A stretch of DNA of 46,360 bases, from the NCBI GenBank assembly GCA_025937785.1, contig JAICQQ010000044.1, forward strand, positions 1 to 46,360. The letters run 5' to 3'. Shown in pieces: positions 16,096-24,533 of the stretch (its first letter is position 1; the number at the start of each line of letters is the position of its first letter). The DNA comes from Polyangiaceae bacterium (GTDB lineage: Bacteria > Myxococcota_A > Polyangia > Polyangiales > Polyangiaceae). The position numbers and the translations under genes are program-made. The notes under the pieces are model-generated. The model did not search any database. It saw nothing but the letters and a program-made list of their open reading frames with translations, and was not told where the DNA came from.

Positions 16096-18191
16096 GCCGG
16101 GCCTCCGAGAGCGCGGCGCACGGGTTCCAGCGAAGACGCCGGAGTTTGGTGCGGAAGCGGCGCGGGCGGCGCGTAACGCGGGGCTCGCGCCTGCAAGAAG
16201 GCGAGCACGGCGCCCTGATGATCCGCCGGGATCTCGAACAAGCGAAACACCAGCGCATCCAGCTCGGCGCGGCGCTCGGGGGACACTCCGTGCTGGGTCA
16301 TCGCACCGCTGAGCGCTTCGAGCGCCTGCCAGAGCCGAGGTTCCGCAGGTGGCCTCGGGAGCGCGCGCAGGTGGCCGATCTTCACTTGCGGGAACGCTGC
16401 CTGCCGGGCGTCGCGCTGCCCGGCCAAGTGCAGCGCCCGGTACAACGACGAGTTGAGCAAAGCTACCAGGACGCTGGCGCGGAGCTCGGGCGCGCCGAAC
16501 CCACCGAGCAAAGAATTGCGAAAGGCGATCCCGTTGTGCAGCGCGGCGATGGGCACCTGGGCCGTCTGTCGCACCACGAAATCGACACGGCGGTAATCAC
16601 TAGCCGAGCGCAGACGGCACTTGGCATGCTTCAGGCGAGCGGGGTCGTCGCACAAGAACAGCCGCGGGGGCCCCTGCGCGAATTCGCGGACGTTCTTGCC
16701 CTCGAGCAGCGCCAGGCGGTAGGTAGCGTCGGGCGCCTCCGCCCTCCGCAGCAGCGTTTCGCTCGCCACACGGGTCGTCTGGAACCCCATCTCGCCGAAA
16801 TGATGCGGCGCCAGGCTGGGTGCGTCGAGCAGCAGCCGCAGCACCAGTGGCACCTCGACGGACTCCGCCGCAGCGTCGGACCATTGCCGCTCGCGCAGCT
16901 GCCAGGGCGCCTCGCTCGACTGGCTCCCGGAGTGGGCGTCCGCCACCAGCGCGAAGCAGGGCTGCGTCACCCCGACGAATGCGTCCTGACCGAACTCGGT
17001 CAGGCCAGCCGCCACCCGGTGGCTGCTGGTCAGCACGCTCCGCACGTTGCGGTAGCCCCCGAGATCGGCGACCGGGCTCGGCAACAACAGCGCGAGCGTG
17101 CCGCGCGGCGACAGCTTCGCTGCGCGTTCCACGAACAGACCGTGCAGTGTGGGAAAGCCCTTCCAAGCACGAAAGGCGGCCGCGTAATACTTGCGAACCG
17201 GCTCCGGCAGCGCCTGCGCCGATCGACCCGCGTACGCAACCCACGGTGGGTTGCCTAGCACGACGTCGAAGCCTCGCTCTGCCTCGGGAAATGCGCGCCG
17301 CCAATCCAAGGCGTTCGCCGCATGGCCGAGCGCCTGGAGTTCGGCGACGCGCGCGCGCTGCTCATGGGCTCGCTCCCCGGTGTCCAGGTCGACTCCGATC
17401 AACGCGTCGCCGTGGCGCAGCTGCCTCGAAAAGCTCGCGGGCTCGAAGCGCGCGTCGCCCACGAGCAGCCACAAGCACATTTCGGTCACCGCGACGCTGA
17501 GCCGATTCACGTCCACTCCGTAGAGGCAGGCAGCTGCAACCTCGGCGTACGCCTGGCGCGGCTCCAGGGCGCCCGGGCGCTGTTTCGACAGCTCGTCCGC
17601 GAGCACGCGGCAGGCCTGGATCAAGAACGCCCCCGCGCCCACGGCGGGGTCGAGAACGCGCAGGTCTAGCGCCTGCTGCCCGCTGCGCTCGAGGTGGCCG
17701 CGCAGCGCAGTCTCGCAGATCTGCGCCGCAATCGCCGGCGGCGTGTAGTAGCTGCCGGTAGGCTTGCGCGCTCGAGCGGACGCTCCGGTCAGCGCCTGCG
17801 AGGACGGCGTGAGCAACGCTTCGTAGACCGCGCCGATGTCGCTCACGCGCGAGGCCGGCAGTCGCGGATCTTCGGCCCGCCCCCAAGCGGCGACGAGGGC
17901 GGCGTCGTAGGCGCGCTGGTAGGCCAGGGCTTCGAGCGGCGGCAATCGCGCGACCGGTGCCGCCAGCTCGGCGAGCTTGCTGCTGCGAACCGGTTCGGGG
18001 GGAAGCCCGGCGCGAACCGCGTAGCGCTCGCAAAGCATTAGAACCAGATGGGCGACCACGGCTTCGAAGCGTTGATCCTTGGAGAGCTTGGCTTCGCCCA
18101 TTTCCAAAGCGGGCCACAGCGCCCCGAAAGCGTTCTGGGTAGCGAGCACCAGCTGCCGCAGAGCCGGCGGCGACTCGAACTGCTCACCCAA
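16092..18191 (-). CDS. Solitary Eco57I/TaqI-type N6-adenine DNA methyltransferase
   Basis: 699 residues if translation starts at the TTG at 18189-18191, which has GGGAG about 9 bases upstream and overlaps the pdxA stop by 8 bases; the frame is open further up but that part is only pdxA antiframe. Motif X is GSYYTPPAIA (about 147), motif I VLDPAVGAGAFLI (about 180), the acidic motif II region YGVDVNRLSV, and motif IV GNPPW (about 314). The C-terminal third (YRLALLEGKNVREFAQG, DYRRVDFVVRQ, ALLNSSLYRALH, FPQVKIGHLRALP) resembles TaqI-like target-recognition domains. I see no PD-(D/E)XK nuclease motif and no restriction gene nearby, so it is probably an orphan or regulatory methyltransferase. Confidence refers to family. 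Confidence 0.88.
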   Translation of the reverse strand: MGEQFESPPALRQLVLATQNAFGALWPALEMGEAKLSKDQRFEAVVAHLVLMLCERYAVRAGLPPEPVRSSKLAELAAPVARLPPLEALAYQRAYDAALVAAWGRAEDPRLPASRVSDIGAVYEALLTPSSQALTGASARARKPTGSYYTPPAIAAQICETALRGHLERSGQQALDLRVLDPAVGAGAFLIQACRVLADELSKQRPGALEPRQAYAEVAAACLYGVDVNRLSVAVTEMCLWLLVGDARFEPASFSRQLRHGDALIGVDLDTGERAHEQRARVAELQALGHAANALDWRRAFPEAERGFDVVLGNPPWVAYAGRSAQALPEPVRKYYAAAFRAWKGFPTLHGLFVERAAKLSPRGTLALLLPSPVADLGGYRNVRSVLTSSHRVAAGLTEFGQDAFVGVTQPCFALVADAHSGSQSSEAPWQLRERQWSDAAAESVEVPLVLRLLLDAPSLAPHHFGEMGFQTTRVASETLLRRAEAPDATYRLALLEGKNVREFAQGPPRLFLCDDPARLKHAKCRLRSASDYRRVDFVVRQTAQVPIAALHNGIAFRNSLLGGFGAPELRASVLVALLNSSLYRALHLAGQRDARQAAFPQVKIGHLRALPRPPAEPRLWQALEALSGAMTQHGVSPERRAELDALVFRLFEIPADHQGAVLAFLQARAPRYAPPAPLPHQTPASSLEPVRRALGGPA

Positions 18192-19272
18192 CGAGCCGCG
18201 CTCCCAGATGCATGGCTGAAAGCATGCCGGCTTCGTCGGCGACCCCCTGCCACGCAATGTCGTAGCCCGTCCCGTGATCGACGCTGGTTCTCACCACCGA
18301 GAGTCCCATCGTGACGTTCACCGCTTCCCCGAACGCGACGAGCTTCATCGGGATCGTGGCCTGGTCGTGATACATGGCCACGACACCGTCGTGCTGCCGC
18401 GCGAGCGCCTTGCGATACGCGGTCTCGGCACCGATGGGCCCCACCAGACGCACCCCCCGACCGATGCGACGCCCGGCCGCCTGCATCCCAGGCACGATCG
18501 CGCGGGCTTCTTCCTTGCCCAGTAGCTCGCCCTCACCGGCGTGTGGATTCAGTGAGCACACCGCGACACTGAACGGACGCGTCCGGACCGCATCGAGCAG
18601 GGCGACCAGCCCCACGATCGCCGAAGCCACGCTCGCGGGAGTCAGCGATCGAGCTACCTTGCCCAGGGGCAGGTGTGTCGTCACCAGACTGGTCGCGAGC
18701 TCGCTCGATGCGAAGCACATCACGCTCGTGGCTGCCCCATCGCGCGCTTGGAGCCACTCGGTGTGCCCGAGGAACCCGGCGGCGCCCCGCACGCCCGATC
18801 CCGCGATCACGGCCTTGCTCACGGGACCAGTGACGAGGGCGAAGCGGGGCGAGCTGCGCACCAAGTCGTACGCGCGATCGATGTACGCGAGCTGCGCCGC
18901 GCCCGCCGTCCGGCTCGGGGCTCCGGGGCGACGGTCACGTGCGCTCAGCGTGGGCTCGGCATGCAGGACGTAGATGGCACGCTTCGAGAGCGGCCGCTCG
19001 GGAGCGAACGGGCGAAAGCGCGCCGGGTCGACGCCGCGCAGCTCCGCAGCTCGTGCGATGGTGTCGCGGTCACCGACCAGCACGGTGGGGGCGTCCATGA
19101 AGCGAGCGGCCGCCGCAACGCTGACCTCCGGCCCAATGCCGCTCGGACATCCCGTCGAAACGACGACCGCGGCGCAGCCTTTCGCGCTGGCAGCGCGGGA
19201 GCGACCGCGGCCGCTCTGGCTACTCGACCTCTTCTTCTTCGAGGGCTGCCGTTTCGCCCTTGCTGTCGGCAT
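18184..19272 (-). CDS. pdxA: 4-hydroxythreonine-4-phosphate dehydrogenase PdxA
   Basis: 362 residues from the ATG at 19270-19272, which lies inside the end of the regulator gene. The first 30 residues are Lys/Arg/Ser-rich, an unusual extension; the family starts at AAVVVSTGCPSGIGPEV. Other hallmarks are VTGPVSKAVI, GHTEWL, SLNPHAGEGELLGKEE, MYHDQATIPMKL and TSVDHGTGYDIAW, including the conserved metal-binding histidines. It oxidises 4-phosphohydroxy-L-threonine in the DXP-dependent route to pyridoxal phosphate, in the cytoplasm. pdxJ is not in the window. The gene is third in an overlapping run with tldD and a regulator. Confidence 0.93.
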   Translation of the reverse strand: MPTARAKRQPSKKKRSSSQSGRGRSRAASAKGCAAVVVSTGCPSGIGPEVSVAAAARFMDAPTVLVGDRDTIARAAELRGVDPARFRPFAPERPLSKRAIYVLHAEPTLSARDRRPGAPSRTAGAAQLAYIDRAYDLVRSSPRFALVTGPVSKAVIAGSGVRGAAGFLGHTEWLQARDGAATSVMCFASSELATSLVTTHLPLGKVARSLTPASVASAIVGLVALLDAVRTRPFSVAVCSLNPHAGEGELLGKEEARAIVPGMQAAGRRIGRGVRLVGPIGAETAYRKALARQHDGVVAMYHDQATIPMKLVAFGEAVNVTMGLSVVRTSVDHGTGYDIAWQGVADEAGMLSAMHLGARLVG

Positions 19273-19993
19273 CGGGTGCCCGCAGCTTGTAACCCGAACC
19301 TCGCAGGGTTTCCAGCGGTAGCGCATCGCCCAGCTTGGCCCGCAGCCGCCGGACGTGGATGTCCACGGTTCTAGGGCCACCGTCGTAGCGGTTGCCCCAC
19401 ACCCGCGCGAGCAGGTGTTCCCGCGAAAGCACCTTGCCCCGGCGCTCGCACAGGTAGCCCAAGAGCGCGAACTCTTTGGCAGTGAGCGCTATGGGGCGAC
19501 CGTCCACGGTCACCTCGTGGCCCGCCTTGTCGACGACGATACCGCCGACCTTGTGCCGCTCCTCGGTGGCAAATTCGCTGCGCCGCCACTCGAGGGAACG
19601 GATGCGTCCGTAGAGCTCTTCGGGGACGTACGGATGCAGGACGAAGTCGTCGAACCCGCTGGACGGCTCGACGCGGGCCACCTGACCGACCGTCACGGAG
19701 ATGAGTGCTCCGACGTTGTCGAAATAGGGCTCCTTGCGAACCGCCCGCAGAGCTGCGACCGCCAAGTCGGGCCGATCGAGCGCTTCGAAGACGAGCGCAC
19801 GCGGACGCACATCGCGCTCGTCATCGTCGTCTTCGATCAAGTTGACCGGGTCATCCCACAAGTCCAGTTGGCGCACGCTGGCGCCCAACTGCCTCAAGAT
19901 GGAGACCGCACCTTCTTCACGATCGAGCATCGGACCATGTCCGATGACGGCCACGAAGCTTTTCGAAACTGACTCAACTGATTTCTGTGCCAC
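19220..19993 (-). CDS. OmpR/PhoB-type regulator with degenerate receiver
   Basis: 257 residues from a GTG at 19991-19993, overlapping the tldD stop by 20 bases. The C-terminal half is a canonical winged helix (ALTAKEFALLGYLCERRGKV, LSREHLLARVWG, RTVDIHVRRLRAKLGD, LRGSGYKL). The N-terminal half has the length of a receiver but lacks its chemistry: the acidic pair is replaced by IGHG, the phospho-acceptor strand reads ALVFEALDRP, and the conserved Lys-Pro is His120-Pro121. A very acidic insert (IEDDDDERD) is present. It probably binds DNA without aspartyl phosphorylation. The Glu-rich tail (ALEEEEVE) overlaps the pdxA start region by 53 bases. Confidence 0.88.
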   Translation of the reverse strand: MAQKSVESVSKSFVAVIGHGPMLDREEGAVSILRQLGASVRQLDLWDDPVNLIEDDDDERDVRPRALVFEALDRPDLAVAALRAVRKEPYFDNVGALISVTVGQVARVEPSSGFDDFVLHPYVPEELYGRIRSLEWRRSEFATEERHKVGGIVVDKAGHEVTVDGRPIALTAKEFALLGYLCERRGKVLSREHLLARVWGNRYDGGPRTVDIHVRRLRAKLGDALPLETLRGSGYKLRAPDADSKGETAALEEEEVE

Positions 19994-21419
19994 CCACGGT
20001 TATCCGGCTGATTTTTATGGTTGGGCAGCCAACACCTACCGGCACGCTCTGACCGTCTTTGCCACAGGTCCAGATTCCGTCGGAGATGGCCACGTCATTT
20101 CCCAACATGCTTACCTGACGTAGTGTTTCGGGACCGTTACCGATCAGATTCACGCCTTTGAGGGGTGCAGTGATCTTTCCATCTTCGATCAAATAGCTCT
20201 CCGTCAGCGAGAACACGAAATCCCCATTGGATATGTCAACTTGACCTCCGCCAAAAGACTTCGCGAAGACGCCTCTTTTGACGCTAGAAACAATTTCTTC
20301 CGGATCGTGGGGGCCGGACAAAAGCACGGTATTCGTCATTCTCGGCAGCGGTGCGCACGAAAAACTCTCGCGGCGTCCGTTGCCGCTCGGGGTCGTCTTG
20401 AAGTGTTTCGCCGAGAGTCTATCTTGCATGTAACCCCTGAGGATTCCGTTCTCGATCAGGACGTTGAGCCTGGGCTCACAGCCTTCGTCGTCGACGTTGA
20501 TCGTGCCCCGGCCCTCGGCAAAGGTCGGATCGTCGACTACCGTGCACAGCTCGCTCGCGACCTGTTCCCCGACCAGGCCCGTGTAGTTGCTGGTTCCCTT
20601 GCGGTTGAAATCTGCTTCGAGACCATGCCCAACCGCTTCGTGGAGCAGAATTCCGCTGTCGCCGGGTGCCAGCACCACCTCCATCTCGCCGGCTGGCGCC
20701 GGACGAGCGTCGAGGTTCACGAGCGCCTGGCGCGCCGCCTCTTCCGCGTGCATTTCGGGACTGTGACCATCGAAGTAGCCGAGGGTCATGCGTCCGCCAC
20801 CGCCACTCCGGCCGCTCTCGCGACGGCCTTGGTGTTCTGCGATCGCCCGCACGCCGAAGCGCATCAGCGGCTGCACGTCGTGAACCCAGCGACCGTCGCT
20901 CGTGACAATCAAGATCTCCCTGACCTCCTCGACGAAGGAGGCGTCGGCCTTCACGATTTTAGGGTCGAAGGCGAGCATCGCTCGGCTGGCACGCTCGAGC
21001 AGCTCACGCTTCTGAATTCCCGGCGCGTCGAGCGTGAGCAGGGACACGTCATAGCGTTTCGGCAGCACGAGCGGGCTCACCTTCACGGGTGCCAGGGACT
21101 GGCCACCGCTGGCGATGCGTGCCGCCGTGGAGGCTGCGCGCTGCATGGCTTCGAAGCTCAAATCCTCGACGTGGGCATAACCGGTGGCGTCCCCGCGCTG
21201 CACTCGGACGCCTAGGCCCATGCTTACCCCGCGCGAAGCACTGCGTGTGATGCCTTCTTCGAAGCTCAGCCCGCCACCCGCCCGATACTCGAAGAAGAGG
21301 TCGGCGTAGTCTCCTCCGCAGGCGAGCGCGATACTCAGGAGCTTTTCGCAGGTTTCGTGGTCGATGGCGAAGGGCTGACCCGGGGCGAAGGGTGCGCGGT
21401 ACTTATCACTCAACGGCAT
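19974..21419 (-). CDS. tldD: TldD metallopeptidase subunit
   Basis: 481 residues from the ATG at 21417-21419; the frame is open 29 codons further but this start gives the family length. The active-site helix LLHEAVGHGLEADF supplies the HExxxH zinc motif, and the C-terminal part has NVLIENGILRGYMQDRLSA, GNGRRESF and LTESYLIEDGKITAPLKGVNLIGNGP, all typical of TldD. In the TldD/TldE protease the complex degrades unfolded peptides and matures some modified peptides; TldE is not encoded here. It is the first gene of a five-gene overlapping run with a regulator, pdxA, a DNA methyltransferase and a thioredoxin-like lipoprotein. Confidence 0.95.
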   Translation of the reverse strand: MPLSDKYRAPFAPGQPFAIDHETCEKLLSIALACGGDYADLFFEYRAGGGLSFEEGITRSASRGVSMGLGVRVQRGDATGYAHVEDLSFEAMQRAASTAARIASGGQSLAPVKVSPLVLPKRYDVSLLTLDAPGIQKRELLERASRAMLAFDPKIVKADASFVEEVREILIVTSDGRWVHDVQPLMRFGVRAIAEHQGRRESGRSGGGGRMTLGYFDGHSPEMHAEEAARQALVNLDARPAPAGEMEVVLAPGDSGILLHEAVGHGLEADFNRKGTSNYTGLVGEQVASELCTVVDDPTFAEGRGTINVDDEGCEPRLNVLIENGILRGYMQDRLSAKHFKTTPSGNGRRESFSCAPLPRMTNTVLLSGPHDPEEIVSSVKRGVFAKSFGGGQVDISNGDFVFSLTESYLIEDGKITAPLKGVNLIGNGPETLRQVSMLGNDVAISDGIWTCGKDGQSVPVGVGCPTIKISRITVGGTEIS

Positions 21420-21898
21420 ACCGAGAACATGCTGTGCCTCGCCCAGTGTCGCAAGTTGGAAACTGTGGGGATGGGTAGGCCGTTGTGACCGCGTCCCGGC
21501 GGACATTGACAGGCCACCCGGCGGCCCTAGGCTATCTGCATGCGACCCCTACGGAGGGTCGCCGGTCCTCGGAGTCGTGAGCCAGCGACTCGGCACACGT
21601 CGAGCGACCTTGCGCGTGACTCTGACTCGACGCAGGCGTCGTGACCTCGAACACCGGCGCAAGCCGCGAGCGCCACTCGTCGGGGGGACTCACGAACCCC
21701 TTGCAAGCTTTGGCGCCGAGCTCGGGAGGCCGCAGAGTGCCTCAAACCCGAGACAAGACTGAACACCTGCACCACCGGACGCTAAACCTCGGAAACTTCA
21801 TACATTCCTTGACCAGACCGAGGCTTGTCACTTAGGATTTGGCGCTTCGCTTTAGCTTTGACAAGCTGTCAAGTACGGAAGCCTTTCAGGCTCGGGAC
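21420..21898. other. Divergent intergenic region
   Basis: About 480 bases between tldD and the large TPR gene. No frame looks coding. It should contain the promoters for both directions; the only hexamer pair I can support is listed separately. Confidence 0.45.
21809..21838 (+). promoter_or_regulatory. Possible sigma-70-type promoter of the TPR gene
   Basis: TTGACC (21809-21814), an 18-base spacer and TAGGAT (21833-21838), about 60 bases before the GTG start. The -35 matches 5 of 6 and the -10 matches 4 of 6 consensus bases. Confidence 0.4.
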
Positions 21899-24514
21899 GT
21901 GGCTATCGATCGCGAGAGAATACTCCAGGCTGCACAGAAGTACGTCGACAAGAAGAAGTACGACCGCGCTGTCCAGGAATACCAGAAGATCGTCCAGGAA
22001 GATCCGAACGACGCCCGGACGCTCCTGAAGATCGGCGATCTTCAATCGCGCATGCTCGCGTTTCCGGAGGCCATTGCGACCTACGATCGTGTGGGTCAGT
22101 TCTACGCTTCCAAGGGGTTTTCGCTCAAGGCGATCGCCGTCTACAAGCAGATCCGCGAGCTGATCCGCAAGCACGCTCCCGAACTCGCCGATCGCTACGG
22201 GCACATCCTTCCGAAACTCGCGGAGATTTACGCGCAGCTCGGGCTCACCAGCGATGCGCTGGCAGCCTATGACGAGGTCGCGACCAGGCTCCAGAAGGCA
22301 GGTCGAGATCGTGACGCGATCGACGTGTTCCGCAAGATGGTCGAACTCGACTCGACCAACCCGCTGCCGCACTTGCGGCTCGCCGAAGCCTGCTGTCACG
22401 TCCAGTCCGTCGACGAAGCCATCGACTCGTTCTGGACCGCCGCCGACATGCTGCTGAAGATGCAGCGCCCCGACGACGCGCTGCGCGTGACGGAGCGCAT
22501 CCTGCATTTTCGCCAAGATCCTCAGTTTGCCCGCGTGGCGGCCGACCTGTACCTGCGCCGCGGCGATCGTGAGAACGGGCTGCAGGCGCTCGCGAAGCTG
22601 CAGATCGCGTTCCAGGCCGATCCCAAAGATCTCGATACCCTCGGGCTCTTGGCCCAGGCGTTCAATTGCATCGGGCAAGAGAACAAGGCCGTCGAGGTCT
22701 ACAAAGAAATGGCGCGCCTGGCGCGCGAGCAGCGCAAGAACGACCTGTACACCCAGCTCTTGGCGCACTTGCGCAGCGTCGCCCCGCACGATGAGCAGGT
22801 ACGGGCGCTTGAAACCCTGCGACCTCAGGCAGCCGCGGTCCCCTCGGTGGCTCCGGTTTCTCTGGGCGAACCGCCGATCAGCGTGGACGATGACCTCGAG
22901 TTCGTCGACGAGGTCGATGTCGTCTCCGACGCTGCGCCCGCGGTGTCCAGCCGCGGACGGCAGTTCCTCGCTTCTGCTCCCGACGTCGTCGTAGTGGACG
23001 ACGAGGTCGAGGCCGTCGATGACTTCATCGCTCCAGAGTCGTTCGACGCCAACGCGCATGCGCACAAGGCCGTCGTCGACGCGGAGTCGTTTCGCAAGCT
23101 GCGGCTGTACTCCAAATCGATCGAGGCGCTGCACATCGCCCTCGAGATCGATCCTCAGTCAGTCGACATCCGCCACAAGCTCCGTGAGGTCTTGGTCGAA
23201 GCGGGCGAACGTGAAGCCGCCATTCAAGAGACGGTGAACATCGCGATCATCCACGCTGACCGCGGTGAGCAAGAGCTGGCCGAGCCACTTCTGTACGAAG
23301 TGCTCGAGATCGAACCGGAACACGCAGACGCGCTGCAGCTGCTCGACGAGCTCGCCGGTGAAGCCGGCGAGATTACCTACGATGATGACGGCGACGTCGG
23401 CTACGACGCCGACCAGCCCCTGCCGGCCTACGACCTGGACGGGATGAACGCCGACGCGGCGCTCGCCGACGACGCGCTCGGCGGCCCCGAGGAGCTCGAC
23501 TCGGTCAGCGACGCGTTCGTCGCGGATGCGCCCTTCGGAATGGAAAGCCCGCTGCCGAGCTTTCCGATGGGCAAGGAGGCCGACGATCTCACGGACGACG
23601 ACCTGCTCGTCGACGACCAGCCCAACGAACCCAACGAACCCAACGAAGACGAGACCACGGCGTCGCGGGCACCGCGCTCCGAGAATGTGGCCGCCAGCGC
23701 CGAGGTCGAAGAGGTGCTCGAGGAAGCCGAGTTCTTCACTTCGCGCGGGCTGTTCGAAGATGCCAAGGCCATCCTCGAGGAACAGCTCGACCGAACGCCG
23801 AACCACCCGCTGGTCATGGAGCGGCTGGAAGAGGTGCGGCACGCGCTCGAGCAAAAGAGCCGGACACAAGATCGCCGCAAGCTCCGCCGATCGCGGCCGC
23901 CTGCGCGCGACCGTTCCTTCGACATCGCAGCATCGCTCGACGCTCTCGACGACCTCGAACAAGCCGAAAGCGAGGCCCCCCCGATGGGCGCACCCGAGGG
24001 GGACGTCGACGTCGACCTCGTGTTCGAGAAGTTCAAAGAAGGCGTCCGCGCCCAGGTCTCGGAGGCAGACAGCTCGACGCACTACGATCTGGGGGTCGCC
24101 TACAAAGAAATGGGCCTCTTGTCGGACGCCATTCAGGAGTTCGAGCTGGCCGCGCGCGACCCGGTACGCCAGTGCATGTGCTTCGCCATGATCGGCATGA
24201 TTCACGCCGAAAAGAACGAGCTGCTCGAGGCCATCCGCGCCTACGAGCAAGCGCTGAACGCCAAGCAGAAGAACCGCGATCAAGAGCACAGCCTGCTCTA
24301 CGACCTGGGCCTGCTCTACGAGCGCATGGGCGAACGTAAGAAAGCACTCGAGAACATGCTCTCGATCGAGCGCCAGAACCCGGACTACCGCGACGTCCGA
24401 AAACGAGTCCGCGACCTCCGCGCCGTCCAGTCCGCCCCCCCGTCACAATCGCGCGCCGTCAACGGCGACGACGAGTTCGACGCCGTCTTCAACGACCTCT
24501 TCGACGGCAAGTAG
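21899..24514 (+). CDS. Large cytoplasmic TPR scaffold protein
   Basis: 871 residues from the GTG at 21899 (AIDRERILQAAQKYVDKKKY); a TTG at 21839 would add 20 residues. The N-terminal 300 residues are continuous TPR-like helices (YDRAVQEYQKIVQEDPNDAR, AIAVYKQIREL, ALAAYDEVATRLQKAGRDRD, DDALRVTERILHF). Acidic low-complexity segments flank a middle TPR block (about 390-480), and a C-terminal block (FEKFKEGVRAQVSEADSSTH, YDLGVAYKEMGLLSDAIQEF, LLYDLGLLYERMGERKKALE) closes the protein. There is no signal peptide or membrane helix. Such proteins are common in myxobacteria, some in motility or pilus assembly, but no partner here defines its role. It contains a 9-bp tandem repeat. Confidence 0.85.
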   Translation: MAIDRERILQAAQKYVDKKKYDRAVQEYQKIVQEDPNDARTLLKIGDLQSRMLAFPEAIATYDRVGQFYASKGFSLKAIAVYKQIRELIRKHAPELADRYGHILPKLAEIYAQLGLTSDALAAYDEVATRLQKAGRDRDAIDVFRKMVELDSTNPLPHLRLAEACCHVQSVDEAIDSFWTAADMLLKMQRPDDALRVTERILHFRQDPQFARVAADLYLRRGDRENGLQALAKLQIAFQADPKDLDTLGLLAQAFNCIGQENKAVEVYKEMARLAREQRKNDLYTQLLAHLRSVAPHDEQVRALETLRPQAAAVPSVAPVSLGEPPISVDDDLEFVDEVDVVSDAAPAVSSRGRQFLASAPDVVVVDDEVEAVDDFIAPESFDANAHAHKAVVDAESFRKLRLYSKSIEALHIALEIDPQSVDIRHKLREVLVEAGEREAAIQETVNIAIIHADRGEQELAEPLLYEVLEIEPEHADALQLLDELAGEAGEITYDDDGDVGYDADQPLPAYDLDGMNADAALADDALGGPEELDSVSDAFVADAPFGMESPLPSFPMGKEADDLTDDDLLVDDQPNEPNEPNEDETTASRAPRSENVAASAEVEEVLEEAEFFTSRGLFEDAKAILEEQLDRTPNHPLVMERLEEVRHALEQKSRTQDRRKLRRSRPPARDRSFDIAASLDALDDLEQAESEAPPMGAPEGDVDVDLVFEKFKEGVRAQVSEADSSTHYDLGVAYKEMGLLSDAIQEFELAARDPVRQCMCFAMIGMIHAEKNELLEAIRAYEQALNAKQKNRDQEHSLLYDLGLLYERMGERKKALENMLSIERQNPDYRDVRKRVRDLRAVQSAPPSQSRAVNGDDEFDAVFNDLFDGK
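23621..23647 (+). repeat. Three tandem copies of a 9-bp unit inside the TPR gene
   Basis: CCCAACGAA occurs three times in a row and encodes (Pro-Asn-Glu)3 in an acidic linker. The unit is in frame, so copy number can vary without breaking the gene. Confidence 0.9.
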
Positions 24515-24533
24515 CCGCCGCCGGCGTCGCGTA

